A DNA stretch of 64,000 nt from Epichloe hybrida (Eukaryota > Ascomycota > Sordariomycetes > Hypocreales > Clavicipitaceae): NCBI GenBank assembly GCA_019022495.1, contig JAFEKR010000054.1, positions 1 to 64,000 on the forward strand, read 5' to 3'. Positions 12,200-24,556 of the stretch are shown piece by piece (position 1 is the stretch's first letter; each line of letters begins with the position of its first letter). Below the pieces are notes generated by a model. The model did not search any database and had not been told where the DNA came from. It saw nothing but the letters and a program-made list of their open reading frames with translations. A program made the position numbers and the translations under genes.

Positions 12200-15100
12200 T
12201 AATTTAGTCTATTATTATATTATATATCTCCCTATTTTACCTTAAACTTATTAAGGGCCTATATCTATACTATATTCTCTAATGGTTCCTATATAGGCTA
12301 TATATAACCTACTTACTTAATAAGTATATTATATCTTTTACCCTAGCCTAGGGTATTCTAAGCCACTAGGATTTACTTAACCTAATATTCCTTAATAAGT
12401 TTATTATTACCTTCTATAGGGACTTATTTTAGTCCTAGATAGGAGTCCTAGAGCTTCTAACTAGGGAAAGGGTTCTCTATAGCGTGTTTAATAAGGTTTA
12501 TGTAAAATACTAGGTAAATACCTCTTAGGATATTAAGCTATACTATAAGTAATATTAGGACTTTTATAACTATATACTTTACTATTACCTAATTAAGTTT
12601 CTATAAGAGGTAGTTAGTTTTAATGTTTTTAAGTAAAAGCTATACTTTATCTCTAACCTAAAACTATTTCACTAGCTAATATAAAGTAAATATAGTATCC
12701 TATTACCTTTATTATATATAGGCTATTATAGCTTACGCTAGATAAGTACTCTCCTAGAGGTGCTTAAGAAATCGCATTACTTACCCCTTTAGTGTTATTA
12801 TAGAAGTAAATATATCTAGTAGTGCCTAGACTAGCTTTAGGTTATAGCTATATAATAGTTTATTTAGGCTAACTCCTATTATAGAAGATAGCTTATTATT
12901 AATTATAAGCTAGTAAGTAGCTAGATATTCTAGCTAGTTAAACTATAAGAAAAAGACTATAATATATAGTATTGCCTATACCTCTTAGTTTACTTGCTTT
13001 ATACTACTATTAGTCTATAGGTAATATAATATAAAAAGTAACTAATTAATCCTAACTAGGGAGTATAATATTATCTAAAACTTTCCTAACTAATCTAAAC
13101 TATAATCTATAATAATTAATTAAGGAAACCCCCTAAACCACTACTAAACTATTTTAAACCTCTTTATATATTCCTTAGCTCCTATAGAAGTTATAGCCTT
13201 AAGCTAAATAAATTTAGAGAGTTAATCTATAATAACTATTAGGTATTATAGCTTTTCTAGGGATAGTGCTAGTAAGTTTATTATAAAGTTAATAGAGATC
13301 TATAACTAAAACTAGTTAGGGATAGGTAAAGGCTTTAGTAAGCCCTAGTGCTATTAATAGCTCTTATAACTACTATAGTAGTAATAGTTATAAATAAACC
13401 TAGTAATATCTTGTAATATCCTATCCTAGTAAAACTACTATTATAAGATTTAGAACGTGGTATTATAGCCTAGGTGCCCTACTACTAGCAAATTATAGCA
13501 TTATTATATTAGGGTTATTATAAGAGGCTCCTACACTAGGACCTAGGTATAGCCCCTAAACTAAAGCACCCTATAAGCGCTTATAGAATAATTTACTACT
13601 TACTCTCTTATAAGTGCTTTAATAGGAAACCTTTAGGCCCCTTTCTAGATAGCCCTTAATTAAATACTATATATAAGGTCTAAGTTAATAGCCTAGTTTT
13701 ATAAGGTCTAAAGGTATTTAGTAGTAAAGAGAACCTTACTAGCTAGTAGTAATGCTATACTACTATTATCCCACTATTTATCTAGCATTAGTAAAAGCTA
13801 TGTAATAGTAATAGGTTATAGGATATATCCTATTCTAGAGGTTACCCCTTCCTAGTCTTATTCCCTTTAAGAAAGAGCATTAGGCTACTATGCCTATATA
13901 CTAGGTTTATACTAGAGGTAGAAATTAAATAGTGTAAGTATATTTACCTATTAAGCCTACTACTCTAATATTAACTAGGGAGTTATAAAGTACTCTAGGT
14001 TCTTATAGTTTATATAGATTATAAATAGACTAGAAACGCCCTATAGCTTAGCTAACTATGCCTTAAGGTATAAGATAATAGCTAATAATTCCTTATTATA
14101 AATTATATAGTTCTTTTGTAAGGTTATAAGGCTAGTAGAGTAGTAAGTAACTAGGTATATAACGCTATCCTAGCCTTACTAGGAAAGGCATCCTCTAATA
14201 GCTATTCCTAAATAATTAGCTTTTATTACTATAGGGAGATCTAGGTCCTATTATGCTAGTACTAGATATATAATAAAGACGTTTTTTAGCCTATTAAAGG
14301 CATTGTTCTCTTTAGGTCCTTATTAAAAAGGGACATTCCTCTTAGTTAATTATATTAGCAGTATTACTAGTTCTAAAAAGTTACTAATAAAGTTATAGTA
14401 AAAGTTAGCAAACCCTAGGAAGCTATAGACCCCCTAAAGTTTTATTAGGGCTACTTACTCCCTAATAGCTATAACCTTTGCTAGGTCTAGATAAATAGAA
14501 TAACCTACTATAATAATATATCCTAGGTATTAAACCTCCTTTATTATAAATATAGACTTATTAAGGTCTAAGTATAAACCTATATCCCTTAGGTAGCCTA
14601 ATATTAACTAGACCTTAGCTATATAGTCTTTCCTTAATCCCCCTAAGTAAACTAAGATATTATCTAAGTATACTATAATAAAGTCCCTTAATATATCCCC
14701 TAAGGACTTATTAATATAATGTTAAAACATTACTAGTGCACTAGCTAGGCTAAAGGGGTAAACTAGCCACTTAAATAGCCTAAACCTAGTTTAAAACGCT
14801 ATTAGGTGCTCCTAGCCCTTAGTAATCTATAGCTTATAAAACGCTATATAAATATTTACCTTTATAAACTAGTATGCCTAGGATAAGGAATAAAGTGTTT
14901 CCTTAATTAATAGGAGAGAATAGTAATCCTATGCTATTATCTTATTAAGAGCGTAATAGTCTATATAAAAACGCTAACCCCTATTAGCCTTTTTAATAAG
15001 GAGGACTAGAGCTATAGCTAATAATAAGCTAGCATAGATTTAACCCTTATCTATTAAGTCTGTAATCTAGCGCCTAACCTCTAGAAGCTAGTCCCTTAGT

Positions 15101-16950
15101 ATATTATATAGTAATCCCTAAGGGAGCGTTAGTTTAGACCTATCCTAATTCTTATATAAGCATATGTAGTAATTAAGGGTCCCTTAATAAGGAGGTAAGC
15201 TATTAGCTCTAGCCTTATTAAAAAGGTCTACGAAGTTAGCTAACTCCTTAGGTAATGTTAATATATCTAGGCTATTAGGTTTTGTCTTAGGCACTATAAT
15301 CTATAGTACTATTATTATCTCCCTAAGGCTTATAGTAATAAACATTATAGAAGTGTCCCTCCTATAGTATGCCTAGTGCGCTTCTATGGTATATAAGGAC
15401 TTAATAATTCCCTATACTAAAGTCTTTACCTTATGTGTAAAGGCTTTAGAGATATATAAGCCCTTTACTACTCTAATAACTAATTATTATTTTACTACAT
15501 AAATAATCACGTTATAATATTTTAGCTATGGCATTCTAAGTATAATGTCTTATATAAGGCCTAGGATAATATATAAATACACTAATAACTCCTAGCTATT
15601 AATATCTATTTTAGTATGTACTATATAGGTAATTAAGGAGGTATTCTCCTATACCCTCTTTCCTTTTCTTTTTATTTTTACTATAGTCTAGACATGCTTT
15701 CTCTTTAGTAACTATATAAGCTTTAAGCTAAACTATTTTACTACTAACTTACTTATAGTACTATAATAATTATAACTATAATTAATCTAGATATTAATAT
15801 AATAATATATATTAAAGAGTATAGGAATTAAGAATAGTAATTAGTCTATATATTATACTATATCCCACTCTAACTCTATATAGCTTAAATAGTTATCTTA
15901 TATTATAGTATATAATTAGCCTCCTTGCCCTTATATAAGACTTTACTTAGGGTCTACTTATTTTCTATAGGGAGAATATTTACCTCCTTATTTATACTTT
16001 CCTTATTTACTTTATATAAGTTAATACTAACTTATAGGGGATAGGGTAGGAGGAAGGTACACTCCTAAATATAGTAATCCTTAGATTTATATTATAGGTA
16101 GTATCTCTCCTAATAGCATTTAGCTAACTTTGCTTCTAATACCTATTTAGCCTATTATATATCTATAGCTAGCTTTAGACCCTTCTCCTTCTTAACTAGC
16201 TTATTTTGTTTTCCTAATTAAGTCCTTACTATATATACCCTAGTTATTAGTGTATTACCCTTATAATTAGTTTAAGGTATAGGTTTAGCTAGCTATAGTT
16301 TACATTAGGACTAGTACTTATTCTCTATAGTAAGGGCCTTAATATTAACTATAATCTTATAATACTATATAATAGCTATATACTATACACTTTAGCTAAT
16401 ACCCTAGCTTATACTAATTTCTCTTAAATACTTATTAAGTGCTTATTAAAGCTTTACTAGCTTTATATTATCCCCTTAATAATTCTCTCTTACTAATAAG
16501 AGCTTCTCTATAAAGTAAATAAAGAATATAAAAAATAGCTCCCCTAGGCCTTATTCTATCTAGTTAAGTTCTATAAGGGCTATCTCTTACTTATATAAAT
16601 TAGAGAATATAAACCTAAGGTATTCTAGGAATTTAGCTAGGTTAAAATTATAAATACTACCTTATTTAAAGAAAGTAGCTACCTAGGACTAGACTTTAGA
16701 GAATAAGTTCTAGTAAATAAATATTTACTTATTTTTATTAGTTTTAATAAAGTCCTTATTTACCTATAGCTTATATTCTATTAGGAACTTCTATATAGTA
16801 AATAAGGCCTTATTACTATTATATAGGTTACCTATAAGAATAGGTTTTTATTTTACCCTAGGTATAGTTAAGACTAAGTTAAAGGTAAGAGGTAAAGTAA
16901 GGTTTACTATTAGGGTATTAAGCTAGGCTATAATAGGTAGTTAGGTTAAG
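12200..16950 (-). pseudogene. pol: gag-pol remnant of element D
   Basis: Read on the reverse strand. There is a gag-like stretch (FLEYLRFIFSNLYKQEIALIE, about 16,600). The RT has YLDNIL followed by a KDYIAK segment (about 14,680-14,640). The RNase H stretch contains GNKELLAIILYLKAQLAKLQG (about 14,090-14,030). The integrase has an HLGYNTTF zinc-region tail (about 13,450) and an ISINFIINLLALS core (about 13,300). The chromodomain has VNLIKHAIENPF before it (about 12,490-12,450). Stops occur throughout at former Gln/Trp codons. There is no functional product. Confidence 0.75.
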
Positions 16951-17209
16951 GGTCCTATAGTACTTATAGTTACTTATTATTAGAGGTATGTAAGTTTTAC
17001 TATTTACTTATTAAGTATAAGTTAAAGTGTCTTAAATTAGGCTTATTAAGCTACTAGTAATACTATAGTATTAGATAGGGGAGTTATTATCCCCTAGCTA
17101 GGTTAGTCTTATAGTTAGAGCGTGTTTACTATATCTATTAATATATTTATTAGTATTTCTATTATGTCTTTTAGTAGTTATTAAAAAGGACTAAAGGAAG
17201 TCTCTTAAT

Positions 17210-17426
17210 TATTATAGACTAGCCCCTAGGCTACTATAATAAGGTATTAATATAGTATTAAGAGACTTAAGGAGAAAGGAGAAAGGGTAAGAGGCTATCC
17301 CTAGTAGTGCCCCTTATACCCCCTTAGCTACTTATGTAAGCCTCCTTTCCTTACCCTAACTACTTTTACCACTCCCCTCTCTAACTACTATACGGACAAT
17401 GCTTAGGCAAAGCCTAAGCCCTTACA
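17210..17426 (-). repeat. 5' LTR of element D (217 bp)
   Basis: It begins TATTATAGACTAGCCCCTAG, the RIP-changed form of the other LTR start, and ends CCTAAGCCCTTACA, immediately followed by the ACTAG target duplication. It shares AAGAGACTTAAGGAG and GGCAAAGCCTAAGCCCTTA blocks with 10,469-10,627. Confidence 0.75.
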
Positions 17427-19866
17427 ACTAGGAAGAAAAACCCCCTTATGTTTGTTAACAGGCTAGCGCTAACCCTCTTCTAGGTCTACACTGCATTAGG
17501 TGTAATTAATTATAGGTGTTTAGTGCTAGCTTACGCTAGCCTTATCCTAAAGAAAATAAAAAAGAAAGGAAAAAGTATAGTAATAGTCCTAACTAGCTTC
17601 CTTTAGTGCTAGTCTAGTCCTACTTTAACCTAGCTTTATATCTCTTACTTTACCCTAGGGCATAGTGAATTTAGATTTATAATAATAATTCACTTTTTAT
17701 TTACTTTACTTCTAACTCTTTTAGTGCCTTACTTTTTAGCTAAATCTAACCTAGTACTAGTTTAAATATCTTATAAAGTCTAAGCATATAGTTTTATTTA
17801 ATTATAGTAAGGGGTAGGTGATTTAGGCCTAGTAACTAGGTGGTTTTACTCCTAGATTAGTTATACGCTATCTATGTGTTTACTTATCTTATGCTTTGTT
17901 TTCTAGCTAATATTATAGTTAGTCCCCCCTCTCTCTCTCTTAAGTATAAAAAAGAGCTTCTCCTCCCTTAAGGTTTTAATCTTTTTCCTTTTCTTATAAT
18001 AAATTTCCTATAGGTTCTTTTCCTTCCTATCTCTTTTAAAAGCTATTTAAGGCTTCTTTAGTTTAGTGCTAGTTTAAATACTAATGTTTTATATAGAAAA
18101 ACACGCTATAATATTACTAAGCTCTATAAGTACCTTATTTTTAGTGCTATTCTAGCTTTAATTTACCTAGGAACTTATAACCTTAGATAAGTATTTAAGG
18201 AAGTCCTTAACCTAGAAGTAATTAGATTAGGTAGAGGTAAAAGGCCTAGAAGTAAGTCCCCTTTGCCTTTATTTTACCTTATTTCTAGGTCTAACCTAGG
18301 GTAACTAGGTAAGCTATAAGAGATTTAGTGTGTGTCCTATAAGATATAATCTATTAAAAATAAGGGCTATTAGTGCTATAATATTATTAGTAAGTTAGTT
18401 TATTTTTAGTCTAAGGGTAAGGCTAATTTATATATAAAGGGGTAATATCTAATGCCTATTTTAATTATTAAGTCTATAATTATATATATATTAAGGTAAT
18501 ATTAACTCCTATGCCTATTTTAAGCCTACTCTAGTGCTAATTTGCTTATAGCTAAATATCACTAGCTAGTAAGGGGAATATTAGTAATTAGTTAAGACCT
18601 AGGCTAGTATAGTTACTAGGAGTAATATAAGTGGTTTTACTTTAGCTTAGTAGTAGCTTTATTCTATAGCTAACTTTAATTATCTAGGCCCTAAAGAACT
18701 ATATAGCTTAGGTTAAGAAACTCTATGCTAAAAACCACGCTAAGAAGAAATAGGGCATTACTATAGTAAGCCTAGACCTAGCTAGGTCTAGGTTTATAGA
18801 GGAATAATATAATAAGGTTATCTTTTAGCTCTAGTAGCTTAATACCTAAGTAGTGAAGATAAACTAGCTCCTAGCCACTAGCCTATTAGCTAAGGGTAAG
18901 AGTAAGGTAATAGAGAATATAATCCCTATTCCTAAGGAGGAATAGGGCTAATTCTAGGTTAGTAAAGGGGTGGTAGTAAGCTAGTGTAAAATAATACCTA
19001 TAGCTTTTTAACTTAAAATTAATCTAATAGCTATTCTAGACCTATAGTCTTCCTATTATAGTATAATTTTGCCTTATATCTAGCCTACCTCTATAGCTAC
19101 ACTGTTTTACCTAGTGCCTCTCTTTAGTTATCTATAGTGTTTATTTATTAGTTAGTTTAGTTACCTCTAGGGTAGCCTAGATTCTCCCCTAGTTTATATT
19201 AACTAAAGGCTAGGTCTTATGCTAATATATAGTATTAGAGTCTTCTTATACTAAGGAATTACTTTATAATATATCTTGCCTTTAGGGGATTATCTAGGGC
19301 TAGCCTTACCTTCTATATGTCTTTAGGCTATCTTATTTAGGGGTGTTTATAGTTATAGTTAGTGTAGTTAATAATTATATAGTACTAGTCTTTAACTATA
19401 TAACTATAGCTATATAGGGGTAAAGCCACCTTAGGAATGCGCCTTTAGAAGAGGAACTTATTAAGGCTAATCTTTCCTATATATAATTATACTATTATAG
19501 AGGAGATATACTTATTAAGCCTAGTGTGGAATTTCTGGATTTCCTTTAGGTTATAGGTAAGTAAGCGGTCCTCTATTAGCTCTCTCCTACGCCTATGTTA
19601 TCTTTATTACCTATTAGAATACTAGTCTTCCTATCTTTTCTTTTACTTCTTATATAGTTATGCGTCTAGTTTGTTATTAGCAAGTAGGGGTCTTCTTTTG
19701 CGTTATAGTACTGTTTACACTAAGTTAGCCATAGCCTATATCTTATTTGTTATTCTGCTAAGTACAATCCTTTCCTTAAACTTTCGCTTTATCTCGTTCA
19801 GGTAGAGGTCTAGGGGGGGGACGCAGGTTTTAACTTCTAGCTAAGCGATCGGTGTGGCCTTAAACG
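17427..19866 (-). mobile_element. LINE C (Tad1-like non-LTR retrotransposon), 5'-truncated, main segment
   Basis: The reverse strand from about 19,830 to 19,150 reads as the C-terminal part of a fungal LINE ORF2. It has a PPLDLYLNEIKRKFKER segment (about 19,810), then KFHTRLNKYISSIIVQLYIGK and KISLNKFLFKRRIPKVALPL (about 19,540-19,420), followed by the remains of a Cys/His cluster (YSYSYIVKDQYYIIINYTNY, Cys/His changed to Tyr by RIP). The element starts abruptly at 19,866 with no RT domain, i.e. it is 5'-truncated, as is usual for LINEs. It is bounded by a 15-bp target duplication. About 1.7 kb downstream of ORF2 (17,427-19,150) is unassigned. It could be a long 3' UTR or hold a further insert. 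Confidence 0.75.
19150..19840 (-). pseudogene. LINE ORF2 C-terminus remnant
   Basis: Only the last part of the RT-RNase H ORF remains: a PPLDLYL motif, a conserved LRTGKI-like block (here VQLYIGKIS) and a degraded CCHC cluster. This stretch (19,300-19,866) retains more C and more CA/TG than its surroundings. It is interrupted by stops and is not functional. Confidence 0.7.
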
Positions 19867-19881
19867 TTTACTATTAGGTAT
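19867..19881. repeat. Target-site duplication of LINE C, right copy
   Basis: Exact copy of the 15 bp at 10,372-10,386. From here the reverse-oriented element B continues. Confidence 0.8.
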
Positions 19882-22473
19882 TAAATATTGTAATTTAGTA
19901 TTAGTTATTTTCCTTAATATAAATATAACTAGGTGCTAGTAACCTAGCACTAATATTATAAGTATAGCCCTAATTATATATCTAGATATATTTATCTTTA
20001 CTCTAAGATATATAAGTAAGTTAAAATACACTAAAATTAGCGCTTCCTAAAATCTTTATTAAAGCTCTCTAAACACTACTAGCTTATAGGGTTTTAGTTT
20101 AAATATTACTAGTTAATTCTCTCTAAGGTAATCTATTAATAAAATAATAACTTTACTATACTATTTAATAAAATAGTAGTAAAATCTAGTAAAACTAAGA
20201 AATAACTAAATATTAAAAACACTATATAGTATTAGCTAGGTTATAATTACTTTAACTCTTACTAAGTCTATTATAATACCTTTTTCTAATATCTTAAAGC
20301 CTAAAAATTTAACTTCCTTAACTAAAAATTAACACTTCTTAAGATTAATAAAAAGACTTACCTCTTTAAACCTATATAAAACTTATTTAATATACTCTAT
20401 ATAATCTTTAACTTTACTACTATATATTAGCATATTATCTAGATAGATAATATAAGTCTTATTAATAAGTCCTTTAAGAGCATTATTAATATACTCCTAA
20501 AAAGTTACTAGTATATTAACTAGTCTAAATAGTATTACTAGATATTTAAAGTAGCTATATTAATAATAGAATGCTATTTTTTACTTATTACCTAAGCGAA
20601 TATATAGCTAGTAGTATATATCTTTTAAATCTAGGACTATAAAAATAACTACACTTACTAATTAATTAAGAATTTTAGTAATAAGGGGTAAAGAGGCCTT
20701 ATTCTTAATTATAATCTTATTTAAGCCCCTATAATCTATATAAAGCCTTAATTTCCCTCCTTTCTTTAGAATAAATAAAATTAGGGCTTTAGCTAGGCTA
20801 ACTAATCTTCTAATTTACCCTTTAAGCTATATACTTATAAGGTACTCTTTAAGAACCTTTAGCTCCCTTTTAGCTAAATTATATATAAGCCCCTAAGGTA
20901 GTGTTTTCCTTTCTTCTAATTTAATTATATAAGTATAACCTCCTAGTTTAGGAAGCTTACTTACTAATTCTTTAGAAAAAATATCTATAAACTCCCTATA
21001 TTTTTCTAGGATTATTAGTATAAGGTACTTAGTGCTCTTATTCTAATTTAATATAGCTTCTTTATTACTTATATTTTCTAAAATTAGTATAACTATAATA
21101 CCTTTACTTTTTTACTATAAATAAGTATACTTAAGGATTTATATAGCTACTTTACTATTTATTTATATATCTATTATTACTAAGTCCTTTAATTAGCTTT
21201 TTCCTTTTCCTTTTTAATTTTTATTTTCTGGAATACTTAGCCTTATCTTTATTACTCTTAATAATAAAGTAATTACTACTATTTGTTTCTCTTTATATAC
21301 TTACTACTTACTATAAGTAAAGAGATGGTCTCTCTGTTTTCTCTTTTATCTTTTATCTTAACTATTTTTTTTAGAATTCCTTAATATAAAATCACTTTTT
21401 TACTTACACTCTCTAATATCTTATTTAATTAGATTATATTCTTCTAATCCTTTTTTAATAATAATTTTAGATAAATTATTAAAGACTATATACCTATATT
21501 AAATAGCACTTATATAGCTAACTACTAGTTATCTTATTATAAAGATACCTATATTCTTATTTTATTATTTATAAGGTATTCTATAGTAAGATTATATTCC
21601 TAGGTTTATACTAATTAAACTAGTATTATATTAGGAAATATAGCTTTATTATTACTTTCTCTATACTTCTTAGTTATATACTTAGTACTTTTATAGGTAA
21701 AATAATCTAATACCTAATAAGCTAGTATAGTATACCTAGGCTTTTTATATTTATAGTATACTAAGAATAATCTTTTCCCTTAGTCTTTACTTTATTACTA
21801 TACCTTATTTATAGGTAATATAAAATAAGAGTATTACCTTTTTCTTTTAGAGTCTTAACCTTTTTTATTATTTTAGCCTAAACCTATTATAACCTTTACT
21901 TTCTTACCTTAGCCTTATAGTTAGCTTTAAGTTATTAGGATCTCTTAACTAATTATTTACTTTCTTATAGTGTTATTTAAGCTATTTAGAAAGATTATAA
22001 TTCTTAGATATATAGGGATTTCTTTAGGTAACTTAGCTTTTACCTTATCCTAGGCTTATATAAAGGATTAAAATAATTAGTTATTCTTTTACCTAAGATT
22101 TAGTAATAACCTTATTACTTCTAAGTATCTTATACTTATATCTATTATTCTAGTTTTTAACTATTCTAGAAAATCTACCTAGGTAATTAATAAATAATCT
22201 ATATACCTATCTATAGCTATATAATATATTTACTATTACTTTATATTACTAGCTAGGTAGCTACTTATATATACTACCTTAGTTATATTATCCTTAAAGG
22301 TATAGTAATCTAATTTAAATAGTATATCTAAGTTTACTAAGAAATTCTATAGGCTTTTATATATTTCCCCTTTATATATAGGCATTTTTATCTATATTTT
22401 AATAAGACTACCTTACTATATAATTACTACTATATTACTATAAACTATAGGTAAAATTATAGCTAATATTTAA

Positions 22474-22545
22474 GGGGTAATTATAAGTCTAGATTAAGGG
22501 GTAATTATAAGTCTAGATTAAGGGGTAATTATAAGTCTAGTTTAA
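22474..22545. repeat. 24-bp unit in three tandem copies inside element B
   Basis: The unit GGGGTAATTATAAGTCTAGA plus TTAA occurs at 22,474-22,497, 22,498-22,521 and 22,522-22,545, with one change in the third. Element A has a single copy at the equivalent place (about 227-250). Confidence 0.9.
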
Positions 22546-22901
22546 GGACTAGCTAATCCTAGATTTACCTTAAGCTCTCTAATTTATACCTTTATCTATA
22601 AGACCTCTTATCTCCTCTAAAGGTAATATAGCTTAGATTATATAACCTTATAGCATTACTATAATACCCTTTTTTCTTTAGTTATATTATCTATACCTTT
22701 ACTTAAATTAGAATTAAGTAACGTTTATTATACCTTATTATTATCTATAGTTCTAGATTATAGGGGTTCTTTATCTTCCTAATTATCTATAGCTTTATTA
22801 TTATAAGGTACTAGTGTGTTTCTTATAGATCTTTAGAGTATTAGCTATAAAATAATCTAGCTAATAGTTTATATCCTTAAAAAGGTTAAAAGAGATTAAT
22901 T

Positions 22902-23171
22902 TATTATAGCTTATACTAAAAGGTTAAGAATAAAGTAATAGCTAAGACTATTATAGTTACTACTAGATAAATACTAGCTAAGGGTAAGTATATAAAGGTT
23001 TTAATCTCTAACCTAGTACTAATAATATGCGTAGTCTTTAATAAATACCTTGCTTTATAAGCATATAGCTATCTTATAGCTAGCTAGCCTCTTTATTATT
23101 TATATAGCCTAAAGGTTCTCTAAAGACTTGCTTTAATGAACATCCTATCTTTAACCTCTGCACTCCTGACA
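22902..23171 (-). repeat. 5' LTR of element B (270 bp)
   Basis: Same length as 7,209-7,478 and its inverted match. The outer end (about 23,120-23,171, ending CTGCACTCCTGACA on the plus strand) keeps C, CA and TG, whereas the inner two thirds are RIP-mutated. Confidence 0.85.
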
Positions 23172-24522
23172 ATACCCTACCACGCCCTAATTTTAGGCTA
23201 GCGTCCCTATTACTATAAGCTATAGTATATTTATAATATAAATATATAGTAGTAAATACCCTTAATTAAATAAAAACATACTTATATAAATTTATATAAT
23301 TTCTTAATAGCATTACTATAAGTAAGCTTTAAATTACTTAAAAATGTGTTTTTTAGTGTTTTCTTTAAAAGTATATACTTTTAGGCTAGAATTATTAGTT
23401 ATTCTAGCTACCTAGGTGCCTTAATTACCTATCTAGTTATATTTATTAGCTATAATAGTAGTAATAGTATTAAAGGAATAAATTCCTTAATCTTAAGAAA
23501 GCCTTATCCTTTAATTATTTCTCTTTACTTATTATTTATATTAGTATTTAATTATTAAGAGAATAAGGCTTTTTATTACTAGTAATATTAATTTCTTATA
23601 GTAGTATTAATCTTAGCTTATATATAGTCTCTTTAAATACTTAGTATAAGTAGCCTTTATATGCCTTATTAGCTTAATTAAGGCTTAAGTTATAAACTAT
23701 TATTATTATTTTAGCTTAAAGAGTAATATTAAGTATTTTTTCTATTTATTACTACCTTTTACTAATAAGTTAAGATAGGTATAAGATTATAAATATAAAG
23801 GTATAGGTTATTAAGGTTCTAGAAGTTAAAGTTAGCTATAATTTATATAATAGTAAGTAAGGAATTTAATTAGGGTCTTACTAAGGGCCTCTATAGCTAC
23901 TAATAGTAATTAATTTTATATTTTTATAGTAGCTTAAAGTTAGTTTTCTTTATTAAAATATAATAAGTATAAGGGAAACTAAATTACCTAGTAAAATAGC
24001 CTATATAAGGTTAAAGCGCTTACTTTCTAGTTTTATAAGCTTAAATAAGCTTATATTACTTAATTAGAAAGTTAATAGCTTAGTAAGAAATCTATATAAG
24101 TAGCTTACTAAGCTATTCCTTATAATTAATTAAAAATCATTACTTAACTTTATTATTAGCTATATAAGTATAATAATTATACTCTTAGGTCTTAAGTATT
24201 TAATAAATTCTATTTATAAGCAATAGAAAGTTACTAGTCCTTATAAATAGGTTAAGTTTTAGGGCTTTATAAGAGATCTCTATAAAACTATTTACCTATT
24301 TACTAAAATTTTAAAATTTCTTTATAAAATAATAAGCTTACTATTACTTAACTAGAAGATATATCTCTTTTATATAGTAAAGGATTATAAATTACTATAA
24401 TTTATATATATTAATTATAAATATTTAAATAGAATAAAAATCGCTAATTATATCTAAGTAAAGTAGCTTTTTAAACACTAAAAAAGCTTTTATTAGGCTA
24501 TTATTAAAGGCTTTAGCCTTTA

Positions 24523-24556
<34 letters not shown>

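Larger units (their letters stand above)
10469..17426 (-). mobile_element. Element D: nested chromodomain gypsy retrotransposon inside LINE C
   Basis: It is flanked by similar direct repeats (10,469-10,627 and 17,210-17,426) and by a 5-bp target duplication ACTAG (10,464-10,468 and 17,427-17,431), the length expected for a gypsy integrase. Reading the reverse strand gives gag-like sequence at about 16,950-16,350, RT at about 15,250-14,500, RNase H at about 14,330-13,850, zinc-binding and core integrase at about 13,630-12,600, and a chromodomain near 12,330-12,200. It is a different family from A and B. It is RIP-mutated but visibly less AT-saturated than A and B, which fits a later arrival or fewer RIP cycles. 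About 1.5 kb of non-pol sequence lies between the chromodomain and the 3' LTR. Confidence 0.8.
19882..23171 (-). mobile_element. Element B, 5' segment with 5' LTR (reverse-oriented gypsy copy)
   Basis: The reverse complement aligns with element A from before A-position 1 (LTR and leader, at about 23,171-22,780) through pre-pol, RT (about 20,850-20,300) and into RNase H (about 20,090-19,900). Together with 7,479-10,386 it makes one gypsy element split by LINE C. Compared with A it carries a 24-bp tandem triplication at 22,474-22,545. It is RIP-saturated except at the outer end of its LTR. Confidence 0.8.
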
